A DNA stretch of 64,000 bases, taken from the NCBI RefSeq assembly GCF_040783535.2, contig NZ_JBFONW020000001.1, forward strand, positions 682,001-746,000, given 5' to 3'. Source of the stretch: Aestuariibius insulae (GTDB lineage Bacteria; Pseudomonadota; Alphaproteobacteria; Rhodobacterales; Rhodobacteraceae). Under the pieces are notes generated by a model, which worked only from the letters and a program-made list of their open reading frames with translations, was not told the DNA's origin and made no database searches. Of the stretch, positions 8,687 through 17,070 are shown piece by piece (positions within the stretch are counted from its first letter, which is position 1; every line of letters begins with the position of its first letter). Made by a program: the position numbers and the translations under genes.

Positions 8687-9637
8687 CTACGCCTGCTTTT
8701 CAGTAAAGAACGGCTGCATAAGCGGCACCATCACCCGCGTGACAAACGGGATCAGCGCCAGGCCAAGCAGGATACCGATAATCCCATCGAGGATCGCGGT
8801 GACCAGCCATTCCACGAAACCGGCCCCGCCGCTTGCTGCAACGGCGATGTCGTGGATCGTATCATAGGGCAAATGCCAGCCCAGATCATGCAGACCGTGA
8901 ACGATGATATTGCCGCCGACCCAAAGCATCGCAGCCGTCCCGATCACTGAAATGACGGTCAACACCTTCGGCATCGCCGCGACGATCCCGCGTCCGACCG
9001 CGCGCGTGGCTTCGAGGCGTCCGATTTGGCTGAGTTTCAGACCCACATCATCCGCCTTCACCAATAGGGCAACGGCCCCATAGACAAGCGCTGTGATCCC
9101 GATCGCGACAGCGGCGAGCGTGATCGCCTCGACCATGAAGCTGTCGGTCTCGATCGCAGAAAGCGAGATCGTCATGATCTCGGCCGAGAGGATGAAGTCG
9201 GTCTTGATCGCACCCTTGACCCGCTTCTCTTCGAGGTGGGCCGCATCAAGCGTCTCGGCCTTCTGCGCGCCTTTCTCTTCATGGTGATGAAAGACGTGCC
9301 AGACCTTCTCCGCCCCTTCGAAACACAAATACGCTCCACCGATCATCAGAAGGGGTGTCATGATCCAGGGAAGAAACGCGTTGAGCAACAAGGCCGCGGG
9401 CAGCAGGATCACCAGCTTGTTGAAGAACGAAGCGCGCGCGATCTTCCAGACGATGGGTAATTCTCGGGCGGCCGGCAGTCCTGTCACATATTTCGGCGTT
9501 ACGGCTGCATCGTCGATCACGACACCGGCAGCTTTGGAGCCCGCTTTCGTCGCTTGGGCGGCAATATCATCGAGCTGTGTGGAGGCGAGCTTGGCGATGG
9601 CCGCGACGTCGTCGAGAAGAGAAATCAGTCCGCTCAT
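8687..9637 (-). CDS. DUF808-family inner-membrane protein (YedI-like)
   Basis: A 316-residue polytopic membrane protein. The sequence GLISLLDDVAAIAKLAST at the N-terminus and GGAYLCFEGAEKVWH in the middle are DUF808/YedI features. Several hydrophobic segments follow, e.g. around ILLPAALLLNAFLPWIMTP and AITLAAVAIGITALVYG. It lies between the uraH and puuD genes in opposite orientation. No function is established for the family, and nothing here ties it to purine use except position. Confidence 0.88.
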   Translation of the reverse strand: MSGLISLLDDVAAIAKLASTQLDDIAAQATKAGSKAAGVVIDDAAVTPKYVTGLPAARELPIVWKIARASFFNKLVILLPAALLLNAFLPWIMTPLLMIGGAYLCFEGAEKVWHVFHHHEEKGAQKAETLDAAHLEEKRVKGAIKTDFILSAEIMTISLSAIETDSFMVEAITLAAVAIGITALVYGAVALLVKADDVGLKLSQIGRLEATRAVGRGIVAAMPKVLTVISVIGTAAMLWVGGNIIVHGLHDLGWHLPYDTIHDIAVAASGGAGFVEWLVTAILDGIIGILLGLALIPFVTRVMVPLMQPFFTEKQA

Positions 9638-9819
9638 GAAAGGGCTCCCGCCTCTTTACCGTTCTGGCCAAACGACTGGAGCACCGACTTGTTCCAACCG
9701 TCTCAATTCCCATCGGGTCTGGAACGTCGCTGTATTTTGGCCATCTGCGCGCGTCAGCCCCATTGCGTTCGGACCTCTGATAGGGTGTCTGAAAGATCGT
9801 AGGACTGCGGAGACGGATC

Positions 9820-11040
9820 ATGTACGACTGGGCGATCTTGATGGAATGGGTGGAATTCGCCGTGCGCTGGCTGCACGTCATCACCGCCATCGCCTGGATC
9901 GGATCCTCCTTTTATTTCATCGCCCTGGACCTTGGTCTGCACCGGGACCGCGACCTCGCCTCGGGCGCCGACGGGGAGGAGTGGCAGGTCCATGGCGGCG
10001 GCTTCTATCACGTCCAGAAATACCTCGTCGCGCCGGACCGCATGCCCGGCGATCTGGTCTGGTTCAAATGGGAAAGCTACGCGACCTGGCTCTCGGGCGC
10101 GGCGCTGCTGATGCTCGTCTACTGGCTCGGGGCTGAGTTCTACCTGATCGATCCGACCGTCATGGATTTGGCAATCTGGCAGGCAGTCGGGATATCCGCG
10201 GCGTCTCTGGCGCTGGGCTGGGTGATCTACGACCAGCTCTGCAAATCACCGTTGGGGCAGCATACGACCGGCCTGATGGTCCTGCTCTTTGGCGTGCTCG
10301 TCGCGATGTCCTGGTTTTATGCGCAAGTCTTCTCGGGCCGCGCCGCGCTGCTGCATCTGGGCGCCTTCACCGCCACGATCATGAGCGCCAACGTCTTTTT
10401 CATCATCATGCCCAACCAGCGGATCGTCGTCGCCGATCTCAAGGCCGGACAGGTGCCGGACGCGAAATACGGCGTCATCGCCAAGCAGCGCTCGACACAC
10501 AACAACTACCTGACCCTGCCTGTGATCTTCCTGATGCTCTCCAACCACTACCCGCTCGCGACCTCGACCCAATACAACTGGATTATCGCGAGCCTCGTCT
10601 TCCTGATGGGCGTGACGATCCGGCACTATTTCAACACGATGCACGCCCGCAAAGGCCGCCCTAATTGGACGTGGGCCGCGACTGCCGTGATCTTCCTTCT
10701 GATCGCATGGCTTTCGGTGGCCCCCGGACCAACGCACGAGACGGCGATGACGCGCGGCGCCGAGCGCTTCGCGGCCACCGACGGGTTCGACGAGGTCCAC
10801 CGCATCGTGACCGGCCGCTGTTCCATGTGCCACGCCGAAGAGCCGGTCTGGCCGGGTCTTTACTGGGCCCCGAAAGGCGTCATCCTCGAAACACCGGAGC
10901 AAGTGGCGATGGCCGCCAAAGGGGTAGCAATGCAATCGGGCTGGAGCCACGCTATGCCTCCCGGAAACCTGTCCTTCATGACCGAGGACGAACGCGCCTT
11001 GATCCGGAGCTGGTACAGGACGGTCCGGTCCGGATTTTGA
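9820..11040 (+). CDS. puuD: Urate hydroxylase PuuD, membrane-bound with C-terminal cytochrome c domain
   Basis: A 406-residue membrane protein. The N-terminal urate oxidase domain (FAVRWLHVITAIAWIGSSFYFI) has several transmembrane helices. The C-terminus is a small cytochrome c domain with heme motif CSMCH (Cys334, Cys337, His338). PuuD oxidises urate to 5-hydroxyisourate with electrons passed to the c-type heme. The start follows GGAGACGG. Its stop codon lies inside a dispersed repeat that runs to the convergent galM stop codon. Confidence 0.95.
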   Translation: MYDWAILMEWVEFAVRWLHVITAIAWIGSSFYFIALDLGLHRDRDLASGADGEEWQVHGGGFYHVQKYLVAPDRMPGDLVWFKWESYATWLSGAALLMLVYWLGAEFYLIDPTVMDLAIWQAVGISAASLALGWVIYDQLCKSPLGQHTTGLMVLLFGVLVAMSWFYAQVFSGRAALLHLGAFTATIMSANVFFIIMPNQRIVVADLKAGQVPDAKYGVIAKQRSTHNNYLTLPVIFLMLSNHYPLATSTQYNWIIASLVFLMGVTIRHYFNTMHARKGRPNWTWAATAVIFLLIAWLSVAPGPTHETAMTRGAERFAATDGFDEVHRIVTGRCSMCHAEEPVWPGLYWAPKGVILETPEQVAMAAKGVAMQSGWSHAMPPGNLSFMTEDERALIRSWYRTVRSGF

Positions 11041-11066
11041 GTATTTTGGGCCAGATGAAGAGGATC
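11031..11066. repeat. Dispersed 36-bp intergenic repeat, copy 1
   Basis: This stretch closely matches 41776-41812 over its whole length. Shared blocks are TTTGAGTATTTT and GGCCAGATGAAGAGGATC. It includes the puuD stop codon and reaches the stop codon of the convergent galM gene. Function is unknown; the position between converging genes suggests a 3'-end role. Confidence 0.7.
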
Positions 11067-12054
11067 AGCTCTCTGAGGAGAAGCTCCAGCTTGTGACCTG
11101 CCTGTAGGTCTCGCCCGGATCAAGCCGGATCGAAGGCCAGTCCGCGTGATTGGGCGCATCCGGCCAGCCCTGCGCCTCAAGGGCGAGGCCCCGATGGGGA
11201 GCGAGAGGCCTTCCGGAGTGATCGGACACACCAAGATCGGTCATCTTATAGGCATCATAAAGCTGCAGCCCCGGCTCGGTCGTGGCCAGCCGCATCGTGA
11301 CCCCCGTCGCGCCGGTCAATGTTGCCACCTCGGTCAGATCCCGCCGAGCCTCTGCAAGGATCATGTTGTTGTCGTAGTCGCGCCCGATGCTTAGGGGATG
11401 AGGCTTTCGGAAATCGTAGGGCGTGCCATCGACGCCCGCGATCTGACCGGTCGGCAATCCCGTCTCGTCATGGATCAGAAAGCGCGAGGCGTCGATCTGA
11501 AGGTGATGTCCGTCGATGGTGCCGGTATCGTCGAGGCTCCAGTAGCTGTGATTGGCGAAGTTGAGGAAGGTCGGCGCGTCCGTATGCCCCTCGATCGTCA
11601 GCGTCAGGACGCTGCCCTCAACAGCATAGATTGCCGTAACTGTGCGATTGCCGGGAAAGCCGCCCTCCCCATCGGGCAGCGTGATTGCCAGGGTCACCGT
11701 GTCGTCGCTTTGCTCGGTAAGGCTCCAAAGTTTCCGGTGCGTGCCCGCACTGCCGGAATGAAGCGTATTGCGCCCCTCATGATTGGCCTCGAAATGGTGA
11801 ACTCGGTCGCCGATCCAGGCGGTTGCTCCGGCGATGCGGTTCACAACGGGTCCCACAAGTCCGCCGAAACTGGCCATCCGGGTCAGATAAGGATCCAGCA
11901 TATCGGTCCCGACGGTCAGCGAATGCGGAACTCCCGCCAGACGCACATCCTGCAGGATCGCCCCCCAGGTCAGGATCTTGGCCGTCAAGCTGTGGCTGCC
12001 AATCGTGATCTGCTGGACGGCCTCGCCGTCTGGGCTTGTGCCGATAACTGTCAT
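11065..12054 (-). CDS. galM: Aldose 1-epimerase (galactose mutarotase)
   Basis: A 329-residue mutarotase. It shows NRIAGA near the substrate site, FANHSYWSLD carrying the conserved histidine, and a late acidic patch before the C-terminus. It interconverts alpha- and beta-galactose released by the galactosidases encoded upstream. Its start overlaps the beta-galactosidase stop by four bases, and it is the last gene of the galactoside operon. Confidence 0.92.
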   Translation of the reverse strand: MTVIGTSPDGEAVQQITIGSHSLTAKILTWGAILQDVRLAGVPHSLTVGTDMLDPYLTRMASFGGLVGPVVNRIAGATAWIGDRVHHFEANHEGRNTLHSGSAGTHRKLWSLTEQSDDTVTLAITLPDGEGGFPGNRTVTAIYAVEGSVLTLTIEGHTDAPTFLNFANHSYWSLDDTGTIDGHHLQIDASRFLIHDETGLPTGQIAGVDGTPYDFRKPHPLSIGRDYDNNMILAEARRDLTEVATLTGATGVTMRLATTEPGLQLYDAYKMTDLGVSDHSGRPLAPHRGLALEAQGWPDAPNHADWPSIRLDPGETYRQVTSWSFSSES

Positions 12055-13946
12055 AGATCCTCCCGATGAACGCCTGCAGGCGGGATCTCGGTTCCATTCC
12101 AGGATAGCGCTTCCGGTGCGTAGTTGAAGACAAAGAGATGCCGGTCCGTCCGCCGAACTCTCAACCCATCGGGTAGATCCAGCGGATCAAGCCCCGCCGC
12201 GCCTGCAATTTCAGATACGATGGCATGGAAGGTCTCGTCATCCGGCCAGCCCGCCAGATAGTGGCGGTTGCCCGAACTGGCGAGCGCCGGCTGGCCTTCT
12301 GTCGTCGTTCGCGTCGCCTCCGCCGTGCCGTCCAGATGCTCGAACCAGCGATGGAACCGGCCCCCGCCATCCAGCGGGATCGTCTCCGCCGGCGGTAGGC
12401 TCTCGGTCATCGTGACGCTGACATCCAATCCAGGAAGTGACGGCCCCAAGGGCAGAGCCACCGACAGCTCGCCCGTCTTGGTGCCCGTGCGCGGCCCCAT
12501 CAGAAGTTGTCCGGTCACGGTCTCAAGGCTTTCAGGCAACGTCATGAGACCCGGCGCGAGCACAAGAGCATAGCCGCTCAGATCCGCGTCCTTAGGCACC
12601 ACATCGATGTCGAATCCGCACCGCCGTAGCGCCCGGTAGGCGGAGAGCGCCAGATCAAAGCCCGTGAACTCAGCCCCCTGCGGCTGGATCTGCCAGGCCC
12701 AGCAGCTTTCATAATCGAAAACGAGCGCCACCTGCGCCTGGGCCACACCCGCCTCTGGCGCCTCGACCAGCTCATCGGCGACCTGCCGTGTTTCGGCCAG
12801 GGCCGGGGCAGGCTCGGCATCCGGGCGCAAAAGCCCCGCATGGTTCTGCTCCTGCGCGAAGGGCGCTTGCCGCCAGCGAAAATAGCAGACGGTCTCCGCT
12901 CCGTGAGCAAAGGCTTCCCACGCCCAGAGGCGCGCCATGCCGGGAAGCGGAGCGGGGTTGTGCGGCGCCCAGTTCACAGGCCCCGGTTGTTGCTCCATGA
13001 TCCACCAGCGGCCGTTGCCCACGGACCGATAAAGGTCGTGGTGAAACGCCTGATTGTCCGGATCGCCCTGCCGCAGAAACCGCAGCTTATGCGCCTCGCT
13101 CGCATCCAGCCGGTCCGACAGAAACCCGATCGGATAACTGTCCCAACTCGCGATATCGAGGTCCGCCCCCACAGCCCAGTGATCAAACGATACTTCGCGG
13201 CCCATATAGTTGTGGATCAGCGGCGCATCGGTCAGAGGACGCAGAGCTTCGGCCTGCACACGATTGTAGCGAACGACCTGATCTGACGAGAACCGAGCAA
13301 AGGCGAGGCGGTGCGCCGGGTTCGCTTCCGTCACAGTCAAATTGGGCGGGTCGATCTGATCGAACTCGTCGTATTCCATCGACCAGAAGACATTACCCCA
13401 GGCGCGGTTCAAGGCCTCCGGGCTCTGATAGCGCTGGGCCAGCCAATCCCGAAACGCCTTTGCCGCCGCGTCTGAATAGCTGACGGTCGTGTCGTGGCAG
13501 GCATATTCATTGTCGATCTGCCAGGCCGCAATCCGAGGATCCCGCCCATACCGCTCGCCCAATATACGGGCGATCCTTGCGCTCTCCTCACGGTAGCCGT
13601 CATGGGAAAAGCAATAATGCCGCCGCGATCCGAACCCGCGCGGGTGGCCCATCTCGTCGACTGCCAGCATATCCGGATGCTTGTCGAGCATCCATCGCGG
13701 CGGCGTCGCCGTCGGCGTGCCGAGGATGATCTTGAGCTCCTCAGCCGCCAGCACCTCGATCGCGCGATCCAGCCAATCCCAGTCGAACCGTCCCGGTTCA
13801 GGCTCCATCCGCGACCAGGCGAATTCACCGATCCGGACCCAGGTCAGACCTGCCTCGCGCATCTGACGCGCATCGATGGGCCAGCGATCTTCCGGCCAGT
13901 GTTCGGGGTAGAAACAAACGCCCAGAGTGCGGGGAAGCGTGGTCAT
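12051..13946 (-). CDS. Beta-galactosidase, glycoside hydrolase family 42
   Basis: A 631-residue GH42 enzyme. LGVCFYPEHWPEDRW begins the barrel domain. The acid/base glutamate lies in WQIDNEYACHD and the nucleophile glutamate in IMEQQPGPVNW. A trimerisation-type domain and a short C-terminal beta domain follow. No signal peptide is present, so galactosides are imported first. It sits between the lactonase and mutarotase genes in the galactoside operon. Confidence 0.95.
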   Translation of the reverse strand: MTTLPRTLGVCFYPEHWPEDRWPIDARQMREAGLTWVRIGEFAWSRMEPEPGRFDWDWLDRAIEVLAAEELKIILGTPTATPPRWMLDKHPDMLAVDEMGHPRGFGSRRHYCFSHDGYREESARIARILGERYGRDPRIAAWQIDNEYACHDTTVSYSDAAAKAFRDWLAQRYQSPEALNRAWGNVFWSMEYDEFDQIDPPNLTVTEANPAHRLAFARFSSDQVVRYNRVQAEALRPLTDAPLIHNYMGREVSFDHWAVGADLDIASWDSYPIGFLSDRLDASEAHKLRFLRQGDPDNQAFHHDLYRSVGNGRWWIMEQQPGPVNWAPHNPAPLPGMARLWAWEAFAHGAETVCYFRWRQAPFAQEQNHAGLLRPDAEPAPALAETRQVADELVEAPEAGVAQAQVALVFDYESCWAWQIQPQGAEFTGFDLALSAYRALRRCGFDIDVVPKDADLSGYALVLAPGLMTLPESLETVTGQLLMGPRTGTKTGELSVALPLGPSLPGLDVSVTMTESLPPAETIPLDGGGRFHRWFEHLDGTAEATRTTTEGQPALASSGNRHYLAGWPDDETFHAIVSEIAGAAGLDPLDLPDGLRVRRTDRHLFVFNYAPEALSWNGTEIPPAGVHREDL

Positions 13947-13971
13947 TTGATATTATCCATATGTAAGGCGG

Positions 13972-14820
13972 CTAAAGCTCTACTTGATGCTCCTTCTGCC
14001 CCGGCGCGGTATCGGGAGCAAAAAACGTCTGACCGCTGAACGGATGCTGCGCGCGATGGGTCTCGCTAAGCCCGTCTGTCGCGGACGTGCAGAACAGCGT
14101 CGTCAGATCAGGACCGCCAAAGGCAGGGCAGGTTGTCTGGCTCGACGGGAAAGTGACCGCCCGCTGAAAGCTGCCATCAGGTGCATAGCAGGCCACGCGG
14201 AACCCGCCCCATTGCGCATTCCAGAGGTTGCCCTCGGCATCACAAACAGCCCCGTCCGGTCGCCAGTTCTCTTCGGACAGATTCAGCCAAATATCGGGAT
14301 CATCCGCAGGCCATCCATCCTTCTCCTCAAGCGGAACGCGCAGGATGATCTGCGTCGGCGTATCCGTGAAATAGGCGAACCGCCGGTCAGAGGAGAAGCA
14401 GATCGCGTTGGGAATGGTGAGCGGCGCATAAAGCTGGCGCAACTCGCCTTGATAATAGCGATAGATTGCGCCTGCATCAGGCTCTGCATTCAGACCCATC
14501 GTGCTGATCCAGAACCCGCCCCAGGGATCGGCGCGGCCGTCATTCGACCGGGTGCCCTCGTTTTCTTCTTCCAGCGGCACGATGGTCTCGCACTCGCCGC
14601 TTGCGAAGTTGCAGGTAAAAAGCTCCACTTCCGAGGCGATCAGCAACGTATCGCGATCCACCCAGCCCGCAGCCGAGACGTGATGATCGAACTGAAAGGT
14701 GCCGCCCTTGGTCATCAGCGACTTGCCGAGGATGTCGAACCAATAAAGCTCCTCGCGCTCGGGATGCCAAAGGGCACCTTCACCAAGAGTGCAAGGGCGG
14801 GGGTCGTGGATATGTGTCAT
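13972..14820 (-). CDS. SMP-30/gluconolactonase-family lactonase, probable galactonolactonase
   Basis: A 282-residue six-bladed beta-propeller of the SMP-30/LRE family. LGEGALWHPEREELYWFDI carries the metal-binding glutamate, and RSNDGRADPWGGFW and DGAVCDAEGNLWNA are the typical asparagine/aspartate blades. In this operon it most likely opens D-galactono-lactone to galactonate. It overlaps dgoA by four bases. The lactone identity is inferred from neighbours. Confidence 0.87.
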   Translation of the reverse strand: MTHIHDPRPCTLGEGALWHPEREELYWFDILGKSLMTKGGTFQFDHHVSAAGWVDRDTLLIASEVELFTCNFASGECETIVPLEEENEGTRSNDGRADPWGGFWISTMGLNAEPDAGAIYRYYQGELRQLYAPLTIPNAICFSSDRRFAYFTDTPTQIILRVPLEEKDGWPADDPDIWLNLSEENWRPDGAVCDAEGNLWNAQWGGFRVACYAPDGSFQRAVTFPSSQTTCPAFGGPDLTTLFCTSATDGLSETHRAQHPFSGQTFFAPDTAPGQKEHQVEL

Positions 14821-15419
14821 GAGGTAGCTCTGTCATAGGCGGCGGTAATGGATTTGGCCTTCTGCGCCGTCTCGGCGGGGCTCTGGCCGGGGGTGTAAAG
14901 TGCAGTTCCAATGCCAAAGCCGGTCGCTCCGGCGGCGATCCAGTCGGTAAAATTCTCGGCTCCCGCGCCGCCCACCGCATAGGCGTCCGTGCCCTCCGGC
15001 AGCACAGCCTTGAGCGCCTTCAGACCGGCAGGACCAATCAGGCTTGCAGGAAACAGCTTCAGCCCGGTCGCCTTGTGACGCAGCGCTGTAAATGCCTCCG
15101 TCGGCGTCATCACCCCTGGCCACGAGGCGAGGCCCAGGCGGACGGCCTCGTCGATGACGGGCGTTGCGCAATTGGGTGAAACGATCAACCGGCCACCCGC
15201 ATCCGCGACCTGCCGGACCTGATCTGGCGTCAGGACGGTGCCCGCCCCGATCTCGACGTTGGGATGGGCTTGGGCCATGCGTTCGATAGACACCAGCGGA
15301 TCGGGGGAGTTCATCGGCACCTCGATCCGGTCGATCCCGTTCTCGAGAAGGGCATCGGTATGGGCAAGCGCCTCACGTGGCGTCAGACCCCGGAGAATGG
15401 CGATGAGAGGGCGGCTCAT
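14817..15419 (-). CDS. dgoA: 2-dehydro-3-deoxy-6-phosphogalactonate aldolase
   Basis: A 200-residue KDPG/KDPGal aldolase. PLIAILRGLTPREALAH, ENGIDRIEVPMNSPDP, the IGAGTVLTPDQV segment and GLKLFPASLIGP with the Schiff-base lysine are all present. It splits 2-keto-3-deoxy-6-phosphogalactonate to pyruvate and glyceraldehyde 3-phosphate. It overlaps dgoK by four bases, so kinase and aldolase are coupled. Confidence 0.94.
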   Translation of the reverse strand: MSRPLIAILRGLTPREALAHTDALLENGIDRIEVPMNSPDPLVSIERMAQAHPNVEIGAGTVLTPDQVRQVADAGGRLIVSPNCATPVIDEAVRLGLASWPGVMTPTEAFTALRHKATGLKLFPASLIGPAGLKALKAVLPEGTDAYAVGGAGAENFTDWIAAGATGFGIGTALYTPGQSPAETAQKAKSITAAYDRATS

Positions 15420-16309
15420 GAGGCTACTCTCAACTGGTTGCGGGCTTTTGTAAGACCGGCAAGCGTCATCCGGGTGGCGTCTGCCTGAATGGCGGGCACG
15501 CCCTGCGCGGCCAGGGCCGCCGTATAAAGCCGCGAGAGGCCGCCCGCTCCAATCACTGCCACTGCGCGGCCCAGCCAGTAAGGGCGCGCAGCCGCCAATT
15601 CCGCCCCGATTAAAAGCCCTGAAAGGCGCGCGCGCGCCCTTTTGGGCGAAAGATCCTCAAGCAGATGCGCCGCGCGCAAGGCAAAAAGGCCAGAGGCAAG
15701 TCGCTCGGGCCGCGCAATGGCGTCCGACACGGCGCTCGCAAAGGCTTCGTCATCAACTCCGTCCGCCACCACCGTATGGCGCAGCACCGTATGTTCGGAG
15801 AGACTGGCGAACAGCTCTCCGGTCAGAAACGTCTGAAAGCTGACGATCTCGCCCGCGCTGATCTCAACCCATTTGGTATGGCTGCCGGGCAGGCAAAGAA
15901 CCCCATCCCAACCGGGATTGAGCGCCTGAAATCCTGCGATCTGGGTTTCCTCTCCGCGCATCACGTCAGGTGGAGCCGTTTGCTTGAGGCCGGGCAGGAT
16001 CCGCACATCAAGCTCGGACGAGGCTTTGGACGGTGTCCCCGACAGCGGCTCGCAAGGCACGGAAAGATATCCCGCCTCGGCCCAGCCCTGCCGCGCGCCG
16101 ACCATGCCGCAGCAAAGGATCAGTGGAGATTTGACCAGCCAATCGTCGATCAACTCCCGCAAGGCCGGCTCGAACTCTGACTTGTCCAGCCCGCCCATCC
16201 CCTTGTCCGAAGACGCCTCTGCCAGAACCGTGTCTGCCGATGACATTGCCCAGACGCGAAGGTTAGAGGTCCCCCAATCGACCGCGATCCAGTCGGGCTC
16301 GACACTCAT
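15416..16309 (-). CDS. dgoK: 2-dehydro-3-deoxygalactonokinase
   Basis: A 297-residue DgoK-family sugar kinase. WIAVDWGTSNLRVWAM is the N-terminal phosphate-binding motif, followed by CCGMVGARQGWAEAGYL and LPGSHTKWVEI. It phosphorylates 2-keto-3-deoxygalactonate at C6. Start and stop each overlap a neighbour by four bases. The galactonate dehydratase that would feed it (DgoD) is not in the window. Confidence 0.93.
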   Translation of the reverse strand: MSVEPDWIAVDWGTSNLRVWAMSSADTVLAEASSDKGMGGLDKSEFEPALRELIDDWLVKSPLILCCGMVGARQGWAEAGYLSVPCEPLSGTPSKASSELDVRILPGLKQTAPPDVMRGEETQIAGFQALNPGWDGVLCLPGSHTKWVEISAGEIVSFQTFLTGELFASLSEHTVLRHTVVADGVDDEAFASAVSDAIARPERLASGLFALRAAHLLEDLSPKRARARLSGLLIGAELAAARPYWLGRAVAVIGAGGLSRLYTAALAAQGVPAIQADATRMTLAGLTKARNQLRVAS

Positions 16310-17070
16310 CCCGTGACCACCACGCCGCCATCGATGACAAGTGCCTGCCCGGTCATCGCCTTCGAGATGCCCGAGGCCAGAAAGAGAACCCCTCCTACGA
16401 TATCCTCCGGCTCAAGCGGCTCCTTGAGGCATTGCCGGTCCAGATGCGCCTGCAGGCCCTCCTCAGTCACCCACATGTCCTTCTGCTTTTGCGTCAGCAC
16501 CCAGCCAGGTGCGAGTGCATTCACCCGGATCTTGTCGGGCCCCAGTTCGCGGGCCAGCGACCGGGTCATCCCGTTAATGCCGGAATTGGCGGTCGTATAG
16601 ATCGGATAGCCCGCATTCCCCATCATGTAGCTGATCGAGCTGAAATTGATGATCGAGCCACCATCCGCCGCTTTCATCATCGGCGCGACCGTCTGGCAGG
16701 CAAAGAAATAGGCCTTGAGATTGATCGCAATCATCCAGTCCCAAAACGCCTCGTCCACCTCGTCCAGAGAATGGCGCTGATCGTTGGCCGCGTTGTTGAC
16801 CAGCGTCGAGACAGGACCATGGCGATCTGATGCCTCCTCCAGCGTCGCCTTGAGGGCCGCCATATCGGTGATATCGCACTGCATGAAATGGGGCCGATTA
16901 CCGGTCTGAGCCTCCATCTCATCGCAAAAGGCGGTCGCATCCGATCGCCCGACAAAGGCAACCCTGGCCCCCTGCCGCAAGAACCCTTCGGTCAGGGCTG
17001 CACCAATGCCCGACCCGCCCCCGGTGATGTAGATGGAAGCGCCCTCCAGATCCGGGAAGATCGCACTCAT
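16306..17070 (-). CDS. SDR-family oxidoreductase, candidate galactose dehydrogenase with altered active site
   Basis: A 254-residue classical short-chain dehydrogenase. The NAD(P) motif TGGGSGIG, the NNAA motif and the serine in FSSISYMM (Ser145) are present. Tyr158 is in place, but the residue four positions later, normally the catalytic lysine, is Asn162 (codon at 16585-16587). The start at 17070 is preferred because it gives the usual ATGA overlap with the alpha-galactosidase gene; a start eight codons upstream lies within that gene. In context it would oxidise galactose to the lactone, but this is inference and the altered site makes activity uncertain. Confidence 0.85.
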   Translation of the reverse strand: MSAIFPDLEGASIYITGGGSGIGAALTEGFLRQGARVAFVGRSDATAFCDEMEAQTGNRPHFMQCDITDMAALKATLEEASDRHGPVSTLVNNAANDQRHSLDEVDEAFWDWMIAINLKAYFFACQTVAPMMKAADGGSIINFSSISYMMGNAGYPIYTTANSGINGMTRSLARELGPDKIRVNALAPGWVLTQKQKDMWVTEEGLQAHLDRQCLKEPLEPEDIVGGVLFLASGISKAMTGQALVIDGGVVVTG

